Assembly: GCA_003868215.1 (NCBI GenBank)
Contig: QWDQ01000021.1
Coordinates: 186,001-250,000, forward strand
Length of the DNA: 64,000 nt
Origin: Pseudophaeomoniella oleicola
Taxonomy: Eukaryota; Ascomycota; Eurotiomycetes; Phaeomoniellales; Phaeomoniellaceae
Direction of reading: 5' to 3'
Made by a program: the position numbers and the translations under genes. The notes beneath the pieces were generated by a model, which was not told the origin of the DNA, did not search any database, and saw only the letters and a list, made by a program, of their open reading frames with translations. Shown piece after piece: positions 23,208 to 33,361 of this stretch. Positions within the stretch are counted from its first letter, which is position 1. Each line of letters begins with the position of its first letter.

Positions 23208-24031
23208 ATGCCAGCTTTTGTTCTGTATGGGTCTCGCGGTTCGACCAACACCGATCGTGTCCGCCTGACTCTCGCCGAAGGTGGCTTTACTGATTATGAA
23301 CTCGTGCATCTCAACCTTCAAAAAGGGGAGCAAAAGGTGGGTGACCCTTTTCTCTTGGGAGACGATGTGGCTTCTTCTTGCGTGAGCGAATTGTATATCG
23401 TATCGAGCCTCAAATCTCTTCTCACCCTTCAAATATTTGTTCCCTGCCTGTAACGTTCGATTCTCGTGGGAGCTAACGCCGTTGCCCCTAGTCCAAAGAA
23501 CATCAGAAACGTCACCCATGGGGTAAAATACCCGTGATAACTTGCACCGACGGGTTCACTCTCTACGAGAGTCGTGCAATCTGCAAATACCTCGCAACGA
23601 AGTACTCCTTTCCACTTCTACCTCCCGACTCCGACGTCGAAGCTGCGGCGCTGTTCGACCAGGCGCAGTGCGCAGAAATGGTCTACTTCGCAGAGCCTGC
23701 AGGTAGAATCGCATTCGAGAAATTTGTCAAAAGATTCATGGGGTTGCCTCCCGATGACGCCCTTGTCTCAGATGCACTGCGGTCAATCGAGATGGTTTTC
23801 GACGTTGCAGAACGTCTCTTGCACGCAAAAGACTACATGGCTGGAAATGAATTTACTCTCGTGGATATCTACTACATTCCCTTGATCCAAAGACTTTTCG
23901 CATGCGGGTATGGAGATATCATCGTCAGTCGCGAAGCTGTGAGCACTTGGTGGGACCGCTGCGTGAATCGGCCAGCCATACAGAAGATGTTGGCCGCTGA
24001 CAAGGAGGCTGCGGTTGCTGCTAGTAGATAG
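23208..24031 (+). CDS. glutathione S-transferase, fungal theta/phi-like
   Basis: Two exons (23208-23336, 23492-24031) encode 222 residues. The thioredoxin-like N-domain starts MPAFVLYGSRGSTNTDRVRL and has HPWGKIPVITCTDGFTLYES, containing the cis-Pro of IPV and the ES glutathione-contact pair, followed by RAICKYLATKY. The all-helical C-domain includes NEFTLVDIYYIPLIQRLFA, with the N-capping-box Asp. This is a cytosolic detoxification enzyme joining glutathione to electrophiles; SRGSTNT supplies the active-site Ser/Thr region. The intron is 155 bases, long for this window. An in-frame ATG at 23151 would add 19 residues (MSRLTNNPGFASKLLYSSK) that look like a weak mitochondrial presequence; both starts are possible. 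It is divergent from a Zn2Cys6 regulator. Confidence 0.87.
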
Positions 24032-24451
24032 GATAGAAAGCTAGGGTGATAATTATTCTCCTACGAATCCGAAGAGGAACAGTCGCGTTTAAGAGCAAAA
24101 TGGACCCCTTGCGGCGGTACATTTCCCTGCAACCCGTGTTGAGGCGTAAAGAGAGACTGGTAAGGCCTAGGGGAGGGACTTTATAGTAATTAGTATGTGA
24201 TGTATGTGATGGTGGGGCAGTGGCTATCGGCGGGATCACCCATTTTACTGTAGAGAGGATGACGACGCGATTATTTGTGAAAGTGATCTATTGCGATGTC
24301 ATCTATCTGTATATAGCTTTACATTTTTCAATTTCTTTCACAATTGTAACCCCTGGGTTCAAACAACATATGGTGCCAGCTCAATTCTAGTACATTGCCA
24401 TGCAGTCTCAACGGTGATACACAAACTAATTATACTTCTCAACCTTGGAAG
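24032..24451. other. intergenic GST / NPT1
   Basis: 420 bases; contains copy B of a dispersed 32-base block (24112-24143) and the NPT1 promoter. No gene. Confidence 0.45.
24112..24143. repeat. dispersed 32-base block, copy B
   Basis: Starts CGGCGGTACATTTCCCTGCA and ends TGTTGAG; partner of 16748-16779 (28 of 32 identical). It lies in the GST 3' region. Confidence 0.5.
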
Positions 24452-26117
24452 ATGCCCCAAGATGAGACGGTCCCGGAGGGGATCTTCTCCCTCCTCGATA
24501 CAGACTTGTACAAGTTGACCATGCAATGCGCCGTCTTGAAGTACTTCCCAGATACAGGTAAGTCGCCTTGACACACTGGTCCTAACTTGACTGACCTCCG
24601 GTGGCGCAGAAGTGACATATGCCTTTATGAACCGCACGCCCCATATGCGGCTGACATCAGAAGCCTTCGCATGGTTGGAGGAACAAGTTCTCAGTAAGGT
24701 CTTTCAGCCAAGGGGGATTCTGCACGAGCTCATAATTCATTATTTTAGAACTGGCCAATGTCCAGGTTTCGGACGAAGAGATCCAATGGTTAAAGCAAGA
24801 GTGTAAATATCTCGGGTCAGCCTACTTTCGATATCTTTCTGAACTCCGTTTAAACCCATCGAAAGAGGTGAAGCTCTCATTTACACCACGGGAAGAGACG
24901 GGGGATGGGGACGTCTCTATAGAGATCAAGGGTCTATGGGTAGACACCATTTTGTACGAGATCCCTCTGCTGGCTTTGACGAGCGAGGCATACTTCAAGT
25001 TTGTGGACAAGGATTGGGACCATGAAGGACAAATCGAGAAAGCTTATGAGAAAGGGAAAACATTACTTCAAGCAGGGTGCCTCCTCTCAGAATTCGGTTC
25101 AAGAAGACGCAGAGACTACAAGACACATGATTTGGTGATGCAGGGGTTGTGCCAAGCTTCAGCAGATGCCTCAAACGCTGGCTGGTCTGGAAAGTTTGCA
25201 GGTACCAGCAACGTCCATTTTGCCAAAAAGTATGGGGTAGCGCCAATAGGCACTGTTGCTCATGAGTGGTACATGGGTATCGCTGCCATTACCGATGATT
25301 ACGAGCATGCAAATGAGAAAGCATTGACATTTTGGCTGGGATGCTTTGGCGAAGGGGTAAGTCAAACATCTGGGTACCCTATCAAGCGCTTGTTGACAAT
25401 TGAAAGGTACTTGGGATCGCCCTGACGGACACTTTCGGAACACCGGATTTTTTCAAGGCTTTCAAGCAGCCCGTCCCGTTCACGACAGTAGGAGAACCTG
25501 GTGCGGTCTCTATGGCACCTTCTGCAGCGTCAGGGACAACTCAAGCCGGGATTGACAGTTTAGCGGAAGCCAAACCACCCGTGCAAGCTCCTCTTGATGC
25601 TGACGCCGCCAACGGCCACAAAAGCAAGTCGTTTGCAGAGGTTTTCACAGGGGTGCGGCAAGATTCAGGTAATCCGAAAGATTATGTCAAGATGGCTCGC
25701 GAATTCTACGACTCAGTTGGTATCAAGGACAAAAAGGCCATCGTGTTCTCTGATTCGTTGAACGTCGAGCGGTGCCTGGAGTACAAGAAGGTTGCTGAAG
25801 ACTTGGGGTTTCTTCCTTCCTTCGGAGTAGGCACCTTTTTTACGAGTAAGTAATTCTCGGTGATGCCATGTCTTATGAGCTAAGAGATCCTTCCAGATGA
25901 CTTCATTCGCAGATCGGATGGCAAGAAATCGGTCCCTCTCAACATTGTGATCAAGCTGTCACGTGCAGGAGGACGTCCAGCAATAAAGATCAGCGACAAT
26001 ATTGGCAAGAACACGGGTGACGAGAAGACGGTCGAGGATGTCAAACGCCGCCTGGGATATATCGAGAAGAGTTGGCAGGAAGGAAATGAAGCGACGAGAT
26101 GGGGAACGAGTACATAA
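24452..26117 (+). CDS. NPT1: nicotinate phosphoribosyltransferase (NAPRTase)
   Basis: The enzyme converts nicotinic acid and PRPP to nicotinate mononucleotide, the first step of the Preiss-Handler NAD salvage pathway. Five exons (24452-24557, 24610-24693, 24749-25356, 25407-25845, 25897-26117) encode 485 residues. Conserved blocks are LLDTDLYKLTMQCAVLKYFP at the start, VTYAFMNRTPHMRL, then LSEFGSRRRRDYKTHDLVMQ, the signature of the family. GTSNVHFAKKYGVAPIGTVA and HEWYMGIAAI follow; the phosphohistidine-region His is in this block. VRQDSGNPKDYVKMAREFYD, IVFSDSLNVERC and FGVGTFFTNDF form the phosphate-binding region. A 40-residue Ala/Ser-rich insertion near residues 330-370 (APSAASGTTQAGIDSLAEAK) separates GEPGAVS from FAEVFTGVRQDSG; this is seen in some filamentous fungi. 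All four introns are 50-55 bases and preserve the frame. Confidence 0.95.
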
Positions 26118-27186
26118 GAAGCAGGACCGGACATCGTTGCTTGGCATTTTGTTCTGCGGTAGACTGTCCACGCCACGATAGAAGCAAGATACCCGCACTT
26201 AGGCGTCATTACGTAGTATTATTAAGATAGAAAATAATGCTGCAAGTACTTTTGTTTTGCCTCTGGGCAGTGCATCTCTTACAGTTGGGTGATGAATGAA
26301 AATAGAATTTTCTAACCGGTCGCCGTACGTGAGAAAGGGCATTGCTGCGCCACGGACGAATCAGAATTGTGCTGCCTGTTGCGTTATTCCCAAGTGCGAT
26401 TCTCGGACGTCGATCAGTCGCAGTTAACAATGGATGCCTTCGCTGAAGACGTCTCTTGGTGGTTCTGTGGTTAATAAATATCAGAAGTCAGCATTAGATC
26501 CTGTTGGCTTCTTCACATAATTTGTATCAAGATTGCGTCCAAAAGGATCCATCTGTCGCGGCATCTTCAAACTGTTTAAGGAGAGACTCCTCCATCCCTA
26601 AGCGCATTGCCTAACGAGACCCTGTCCGTCTCGAGCCGGGGTATCGGTGACCATCCAACAGTCTCACCATTGGCTCTGGGCAGTGATACTGCCGAGGAGC
26701 TGATTAATCGCCCTGCAAGAGTAATCGTGGTATTGCTTCTGGTCACTCTAGCATTCCGTCTTTTGAATTTCTTTCTATCGAATCATTTATACAGATCATC
26801 TGTAAAGTGCGAGATTGGAAGCGATTGTTGATCTCGCCAGTTCGCTACCCAGTGGATCCGACCCTTGTCTAGTGCCAGCGTCCCAGGCCAAAGGTGCCAA
26901 ACATCCTGCGCAGGAGCTTAAGGAGCAAAAGAACACCAACAAGGTTCATCCGTTCGCATTCGAATTAACCTGCAACAACAATAATAATTTCATTCTGCAC
27001 CGAGCAATATTCGTCTTCACACGTTTCTACCATCACATCATCCTTTTCGTGTACTGTTATCTGTCTTCATCAAGCCGATCGCTGGCCACTGGGTTGATAG
27101 CGCTTGGAACGTCATCTTCCGGCGTAAGCGCATCCGTTCCTACACCATAAATCACATCACCTGCGACACAACAAGGAGCCAACACA
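26118..27186. other. intergenic NPT1 / SSO1
   Basis: 1.07 kb with no gene I can support; a TACGTAGTA-type word occurs at 26211-26219. The right half should hold the SSO1 promoter and 5' leader, and it is CT- and AC-rich from 26980 on. Confidence 0.4.
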
Positions 27187-28459
27187 ATGAGTGTAAGTCC
27201 GACCAATCTTCGCTCACCTTCCCAATGCGCGTATACTCTAGCTCTCAGCCTTTATTCTCCGGCACTGGATAGGCTTCCGTTGATTCATTGACCGATGGCT
27301 AATAACGCGCCTAGAACTACGGCCAATACAACCCGTACGGGCAGCAGAATCCCTATGCACAACAGCAGGGGGGAAATCCATACGAGCAACAACAGGGCGG
27401 CTATGGACAGCAGCAAGGTGGTTATGCACGCCCGGAGCCACAACAGCAGGGCAGTAGCTATTATGGAGAACAGCAACCACAAGGTCAAGGTTACGGTACG
27501 GAATGACGTGTCAGATGCTCTGAGCTTTGCTAATATTCCCTCGCAGAGATGGCGAACATGAATGGTCAAAGTCAAGCCAATCCGAATCAGATCCTCGAAG
27601 ATTGCCGGGAAGTTGATAGGGGGGTTGAGGCCATTGATCAGAAACTCGAGCAGCTTAAAATTCTTCAGTCACAGTCCCTAAACGAGACGGACGTCAGCTC
27701 AAACTCACCGGTCGCGAAAGAAATTGAACGCTTGATGGCCGATATTGAAACCTCATACCGAGGTCTCGTCACCCGCATGAGGAACATCAAATCCCAGCCT
27801 GAGTCTGGGAACCCGCGCAACAAGCCGCAGGTCGGACGAGTCGACAGACGCTTGAAGGATGCAGTTCAGAGGAACATGGCTTTACGACGAGACTACGAGA
27901 AGAAGTGTAAGGAGCAGTTTGAGCGTAATTATCGTATTGTCCGACCGCAGGCAAGCGACGCCGAAGTGCGCGAAGCCGCTGAAGACCCAAATAACACTCA
28001 AGTCTTTAGTCAGGCCGTAAGTAACCCGCACAAGCTTCTCCTTCGCTACTAATAGTTCACTGCAGATGCTACAAGGTGACCGCAGAGGCCAGGCGCAAAG
28101 TGCACTGCAGGCAGTCCGCAGTCGTCACGACGCTATTCAAAAGGTCGAACGGGATATCATCACGTTGGCGCAACTATTCAATGACCTTGAACAAGCTGTT
28201 GCCATCCAGGAGCCTGCTATTACCCAGATAGAGGCGAAGGGAGAGGAAGTCAACGAAAATGTCACCAAGGGTAACGAGCAACTCAACCATGCAGTCGACA
28301 GTGCTCGCGCAGCAAGAAGGAAGAAGTGGTGGTGCTTGCTCATCTGCTGTAAGTCGCTTGAATTGGCACCCTTTCGTGAGATACTAATTGTGCACAGTGC
28401 TCATCATCATCATCATTATTATCATTGTCGTCGTTGTAGTCGAGGTCACCAAGCGTTGA
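27187..28459 (+). CDS. SSO1: plasma-membrane t-SNARE syntaxin (Sso1/Psy1-like)
   Basis: This Qa-SNARE drives fusion of secretory vesicles at the plasma membrane with Sec9 and Snc-type partners. Five exons (27187-27192, 27315-27495, 27547-28016, 28066-28348, 28398-28459) encode 333 residues. The N-terminus is a Gln/Gly/Tyr-rich repeat (residues 3-60, NPYGQQNPYAQQQGGNPYEQ), usual in filamentous fungi. Next comes a Habc three-helix region (ILEDCREVDRGVEAIDQKLE). The SNARE motif is at about 225-290 (RSRHDAIQKVERDIITLAQL, with the ionic-layer Gln in EPAITQIEAKGEEVNEN following). A C-terminal anchor of almost pure Ile then Val follows KKWWCLLIC. The first exon is only six bases (Met-Ser). The last intron, 28349-28397, cuts the membrane helix. 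The family is certain; Sso1 rather than another Qa-SNARE is supported by the YGQQ N-terminus and C-terminal layout. Confidence 0.93.
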
Positions 28460-28785
28460 GCTACTATTGGAATCAATGGGTGCCCATTCATGTCGAATTA
28501 TCATGCGTGGCCAGGTTTGCACGTCACTTCCTGCAAAACAGGCAAAACAATTTCATTTGTATCTCTCCACCGTCCGCGGTCGCGAACAAGCCTTGAGGAT
28601 CTCGTAAGGGCTGAGCGTGACCTTACAATCCTTCAGCATCATTCCATCTGTTTATATCGTCATCGACTGAAAAGCGTCTCAAGACTTCAGGAGGTCATCA
28701 TGTTTGTTCTTTCGTTCCTCAATTTTGTACAGTGTTCTCAAGTAGATTATGCTAATTAATTCATTACTCTTCGAAACCAACGGTG
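28460..28785. other. convergent spacer SSO1 / BolA
   Basis: 326 bases of 3' sequence from both genes; no other feature seen. Confidence 0.45.
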
Positions 28786-29330
28786 TCATGAGATGACATT
28801 CTTGGGAGCTCCGCCGGCTTTCTCTAATCTTGCTGCTTCTTCCGGTGTCCTCGTCGTTAATTGAAGGGCATGTATACCGCCTTCTTGCTTCATCTCGTCG
28901 GAGAGCAGACCGTAAATCATCCGATGACGCGCTGGCTGCATCTTTCCTGCGAATGCTGGGGAGACGATATTTAACCTGTTTTGTACGAAACGTCAGCAAC
29001 CTAGTCAGACGGTCCGACAGAACGTGAGGGAACATAATAAGCTCTATACCTAAAATGCGTCTCGCTGGACGTGCTCCCGTGCATGGCCCTGTGGTGCGCA
29101 TGTAGGTGGGAGTCGTTGAAGATCTCTAATTTCGTCGGTTGTAGGTTCTCCGTCACCTTTGGAAATCCTGTTAGATTGCCTTGCGCAGCTAGGTACATAC
29201 CTGTTATAGCATGTCTTGAGGCAATCATGCTTACCTTGGCTCTAATGGCATCTGCCATTGGTGTCGATGAAGCAGTAGCCATACTCGATAAGGGACGAGC
29301 TGCGACTCTGGGAAAGAGAGATCTCAGCAT
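28786..29330 (-). CDS. mitochondrial BolA-family protein (Bol1/Uvi31-like)
   Basis: Three exons (29330-29235, 29156-29050, 28975-28786) encode 130 residues. Mitochondrial BolA proteins pair with monothiol glutaredoxin Grx5 in late iron-sulfur cluster delivery. The N-terminus MLRSLFPRVAARPLSSM is a presequence rich in Arg, Leu and Ser. The BolA fold follows: DAIRAKVTENLQPTKLEIFN, then the conserved DSHLHAHHRAM with the invariant His, TSSETHFRLNIVSPAFAGKM, and QPARHRMIYGLLSDEMKQEG. IHALQLTTRTPEEA ends the domain. Bol1 rather than the Cys-containing Bol3 is favoured by the H-rich loop and length. Intron 29157-29234 is 78 bases and has no in-frame stop; intron 28976-29049 is 74 bases. It is divergent from another mitochondrial-type gene. 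Confidence 0.9.
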
Positions 29331-29665
29331 TGGATATCTCTGTAATATATAGAAGTCGGAAACGGTGAAATTGATGCTTCGATCTCAACTTAACTTTCGC
29401 CAACTCGAAGGATAGATACCTTCTACGACAAAACCAAGAGCTTCACTCGTTTCTCGCTGGAACTCTGGTCAGAGCTGGAGTCTCCGTGCTTCGCGACACC
29501 AACGGTCTGTCCCACACGGAAACTCGGCCGGAAAGAGCCTCTTAACTCAATGACGCAAAAGATCGACTCTCAGCCCTGCAGGCCAGCCACGTATTCCTAG
29601 TTGCGGCGGTCAACTAACACTAATTTTGTGTCAACATCTTGGAGAGCTTGTTGGCTTTGGTCGGG
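29331..29665. promoter_or_regulatory. divergent promoter of BolA and ACSF3-like genes
   Basis: 335 bases shared by two genes whose products both look mitochondrial. The spacing suggests a common bidirectional promoter; no specific element assigned. Confidence 0.5.
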
Positions 29666-31635
29666 ATGCTAGCGGGCAATAACAATCGATCAATACACCT
29701 GCTTAGATATGTGAGCAGGCTTTCCGCTCCACCTGGAATTGTTCCTACAGGATTTCACTGCCGGCCGAGATCGATCCGCCGGATATCGAGTTTACCAGAC
29801 ACGCCTATTTTCCAAGCTATAGCAAAGCATGACGCAGAGAGTAAAGCTATAGTGCACAGCGCTTCGCAGCGGGCCTTCACATACCAGGATCTCTTGCATG
29901 ATGTTGCCAGAGCGAAGTCTCGACTGGCCAGCCTTGTCGGCAACAAGTCCTTGGCCGGAGAACGAATAGCTTTTCTTGCGGAACATAGCTATGATTATGT
30001 TGGTAAATCTAACCCTCGTCACGTTAGCTTTTCACTTTCATCTGACGGATTGCCAAAGTAACGTTTCTCTCTATTCTTGCTCATGATGCCGTGGCGCTCC
30101 CCATCTCGTTGGGGTTCCCGGCCTCTGAGATCCGATATATCCTGGAGAACAGTCAGTCGTCAGTGTTACTATCGGGTAAAATGTTTGAGCCAAAGGCTAG
30201 AGAAGTCTTGGAAGCAGATTCTCGGATGCCACCATTGTTTGCCGTTAATGAGAAGATCCAAGCTAGAAGTAACTACTCAGACGAAATTCAATTCAATGAA
30301 TCATCCACGGGAAAAGGAGGATTCATGCTCTACACATCGGGGACAACTAACAGGCCAGTAAGTCTCGACAAACATCCATAAGGGGAAAACAACATCTGAC
30401 TTTGCCCAGAAAGGTGTTTTGCTCTCCGAGTCAGTTATGACAGCCCAGGCAAGGTCACTGATCGAAGCCTGGTCGTACTCTCCATCAGACCATCTTCTCC
30501 ATGTTCTCCCCTTGCACCATATCCACGGGGTAATCAACGGCATCTTCACTCCCCTTCTAGCAGGGTCCACTATCGAGTTTCTCTATCCTTTCAATCCTAC
30601 AGCTGTCTGGGAAAGGCTCTCTGCTCCTTTCGAGCAGGACCCACACAAAAGCCGTGTAACATTCTTTACTGCTGTGCCTACCATATACACTCGTCTCATG
30701 ACGTCGCATTCTACGCTTCCGGCCAACGTGCAGAAGGCAGCTAGGACTGCTATCTCACCGGAAAATCTTCGCATAAACATATCTGGTTCCGCTGCTTTGC
30801 CAACACCTGTGAAGTCTGCATGGGAACACCTCAGCAACGGGAACGTCCTGCTCGAGCGGTACGGCATGACGGAGATCGGTATGGCTATTTCGTGTGGCCT
30901 TGACTTCGCAGACCGTGTCGATGGTAGCGTTGGCTGGCCGCTGCCATCGGTCGAAGTGCGGTTAGTCGACATTGACACCAATGAAGTCATCCAACCCGGT
31001 GACGAAATAGATGCCAATGGCCGTATACGAGAAGGCGAGATACAGGTGAAAGGTCCAACCGTATTTTCTGCGTATTGGAATAATCCCGAAGCTACTGCCA
31101 AGGAGTTCGTCGACGACCCCGACGGTAATGGCAAGTGGTTCAAGACTGGTGACGTTGCCAGTCGACAAATGGTCCCAAAAGCAGGCCAAAGTCCCCAAAC
31201 TTGGGCACGCGGTCCAATGTACTTCATTAAAGGTCGTAAAAGCGTGGATATCATCAAGACAGGCGCCGAGAAAGTTTCAGCCCTAGAAGTCGAACGGGAG
31301 TTACTTTCACTACCACAAATCGCTGAAGCAGCTGTGCTTGGTGTCAACTCCGACCAATGGGGCCAGAAGATCGTTGCCGTTGTTGTCTTCCACGAGGCGC
31401 AGAAATATACTGGCAGAGGAGGGAAGCAGTGGGGTGTGATGGATATGCGGCGAGCGCTCAAGGACCGATTGGTGAACTTCAAACTGCCTTCGGAACTGAG
31501 AGTTGTGGAAGCAATCCCTAGGAACGCCATGGGAAAAAGTAAGTGGGAATGCGCATAAACCCTGTCCGGATGAGGGCTAACATGAGGATAGTCAACAAGA
31601 AATTATTGCTCAAGGAACTCTTTGGAGCATCATAA
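29666..31635 (+). CDS. AMP-binding acyl-CoA synthetase, ACSF3 (malonyl-CoA synthetase)-like
   Basis: This adenylate-forming enzyme activates an organic acid as its CoA thioester. Four exons (29666-30002, 30059-30357, 30410-31538, 31592-31635) encode 602 residues. The N-terminus MLAGNNNRSIHLLRYVSRLS is rich in Arg and Ser and resembles a mitochondrial presequence. Motifs in order are the P-loop-like FMLYTSGTTNRPKGVLLSES, VLPLHHIHGV, LLERYGMTEIGMA, KWFKTGDVA, then YFIKGRKSVDIIKTGAEKVS and RNAMGKINKKLLL, which carries the catalytic C-terminal Lys. The SGSAALP and EIQVKGPTVFSAYWN blocks also fit. ACSF3-type enzymes make malonyl-CoA or methylmalonyl-CoA for mitochondrial fatty acid synthesis. The exact substrate is an inference, and a peroxisomal role is less likely because the C-terminus GAS lacks a PTS1. 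Confidence 0.85.
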
Positions 31636-32442
31636 AATTGACAGAATTTTACCAAAGGAAAATGAAGGCATTCCCTGCCAGTATCGGCCCAAAGAAGCGA
31701 CTACGCTATCTATGTTCGCTTTGGATAGATTCTCAGATTTCGTAATTCGATGGGCCACAAGTCAGCACTTATGTATGAAGGTCTCCTTTATCGACACGTC
31801 GATTTGTGGTATACTGATGCAGAACAGCGAACATCACCGGCGGAACTCGTCAACAATGGCTGTGAGAGTAAGATTTCTGCCTTGAGCAAATTCCAGGCTG
31901 TATAATGAGATTTTTTGAGTCGATCTCCGTAGAACGCAGTTGCTTGAGAAGCAGCACATAGATTGCATTTCGATTAGAGCCAGTGCTCAGGCCTTGAAAT
32001 CACAGAATGGTAATAGACGAATAGAGTCGAATAGCATCTGACCATCATCGCTCTATACATTCGAAGCACGCGTGGCTCCAATTGACCCTTACGAAGATAA
32101 TCCTATAAATTTCGACGAATAGCCAAACACACCTGCTGCGCTTTTTCTTTCCTTTTGTTGCTGGTTTAATTTTCCATTCCTCAGGCCTATGTTATATTCG
32201 ATCTCAATTGCACAAGCGTATTGGAAAACCAGAACTGAAAAGTGCAAAACTACGTACAAAGCATATATATAAAGGCGTCGTTTTGCCCCTTCGTGTTGCC
32301 GCGTGGGACTACTCATGAATGAAAACAAAAACATGTAAATAATATTAATATTCATGTCGGTCCTCTTCACTACCTTTCAACTTGAACCTGTCAACAGCGT
32401 CTCAAATTCCTATACAAGCCTATCATCCCCTTACCTTCAACA
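31636..32442. other. intergenic ACSF3-like / APC11
   Basis: 0.8 kb. A TATATATA at 32264-32271 and AT-rich runs near 32340 lie before APC11, so the promoter is probably there. No gene supported. Confidence 0.4.
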
Positions 32443-32956
32443 ATGAAGGTCAAAATTGTGTCCTGGAACGCTGTAGCGTCGTGGCGATGGGACATGCCAG
32501 AAGATGATGTTTGCGGCATCTGTCGCGTGCAGTTTGACGGGACATGTCCTACTTGCAAATTCCCGGGAGATGATTGTACCTTGTGTATGTGATTCCTCTG
32601 AGTGCTTTCTCCAAGTCTTTTGCAAGCTGTCTGGCGATGGCAAGCAAGATTGTGATCATCACGTTGGAAGAGTTGGGTTTGCGGGATATGGCTGACGTGT
32701 ATCTACATGAATAGTAATTGGGAAGTGTGGACATTCATTTCACATGGTACGTTCGACAGCACGGATCCGACTTGAAGTAGATGATCCGAGGACTAGAAGC
32801 TGACATCGGGACTAGCACTGTCTTTTGACGTGGATCAATCAAGAATCGTCCAAAGGATTGTGTCCAATGTGTCGACAGAGTAAGTGGCCATGTACAAGCA
32901 GACCAACCAGACTGCTAATGTTTCCAGAATTCGAATGGAGACAAGGGGATCAATGA
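32443..32956 (+). CDS. APC11: anaphase-promoting complex RING-H2 subunit Apc11
   Basis: Apc11 is the RING subunit of the APC/C that, with the cullin Apc2, recruits E2 enzymes to ubiquitinate securin and cyclins. Four exons (32443-32584, 32715-32746, 32816-32879, 32928-32956) encode only 88 residues. The start MKVKIVSWNAVASWRWDMPE is diagnostic. The RING-H2 follows: DDVCGICR, CPTCKFPGDDC, then KCGHSFHMHCLLTWINQ and GLCPMCRQKFEW. All zinc ligands of the family are present, including the extra Cys set of the third site. The tail GDQ is short. Introns of 130, 69 and 48 bases break the frame into short pieces, and one exon is only 32 bases. The Met of FHM ends exon 2 and HC starts exon 3. Assignment is very secure. 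Confidence 0.94.
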
Positions 32957-33361
32957 TAAAAGGAGATCACGGGTTTCAAGAATGTATAATGATTGTGATG
33001 TCTTAAATGCTTCTGATTGCTAGGTGTTTTGGCGTGGATGTTAGGGATTCGGGCTCTGTTCATGATACCCCCACGGCAGTCACATCTTCTCGAGTCTATA
33101 GCCTGGAAGTGTCTCATGGAACAATTCATATGAGCGGGATGCTATGTCTCACAGTTCCTTTCGTATAATTCTCTGAACTGGCAGCAAACGTTGCTGTCAT
33201 GTCCCCTTGAACCTTGTTGAAGGGTCACATGACCTCAACGACCATATCTACCTCTTCCCGTAGGCCTATCCGCTTGTGCTTTCTCGTATACCATACCTAT
33301 ATCTTCCTATTAACGACAAGTCCTACCAGGATGTAGGCTTCATTTGTCTCGATCGCGGAGA
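32957..33361. other. intergenic APC11 / acidic hypothetical gene
   Basis: 405 bases; no gene. It should hold the APC11 3' end and the promoter of the next gene. Confidence 0.4.

Noticed and set aside
30583-31530. 315-codon frame antisense to the ACSF3-like gene
   Set aside because: A shadow; the sense strand carries all the AMP-binding motifs.
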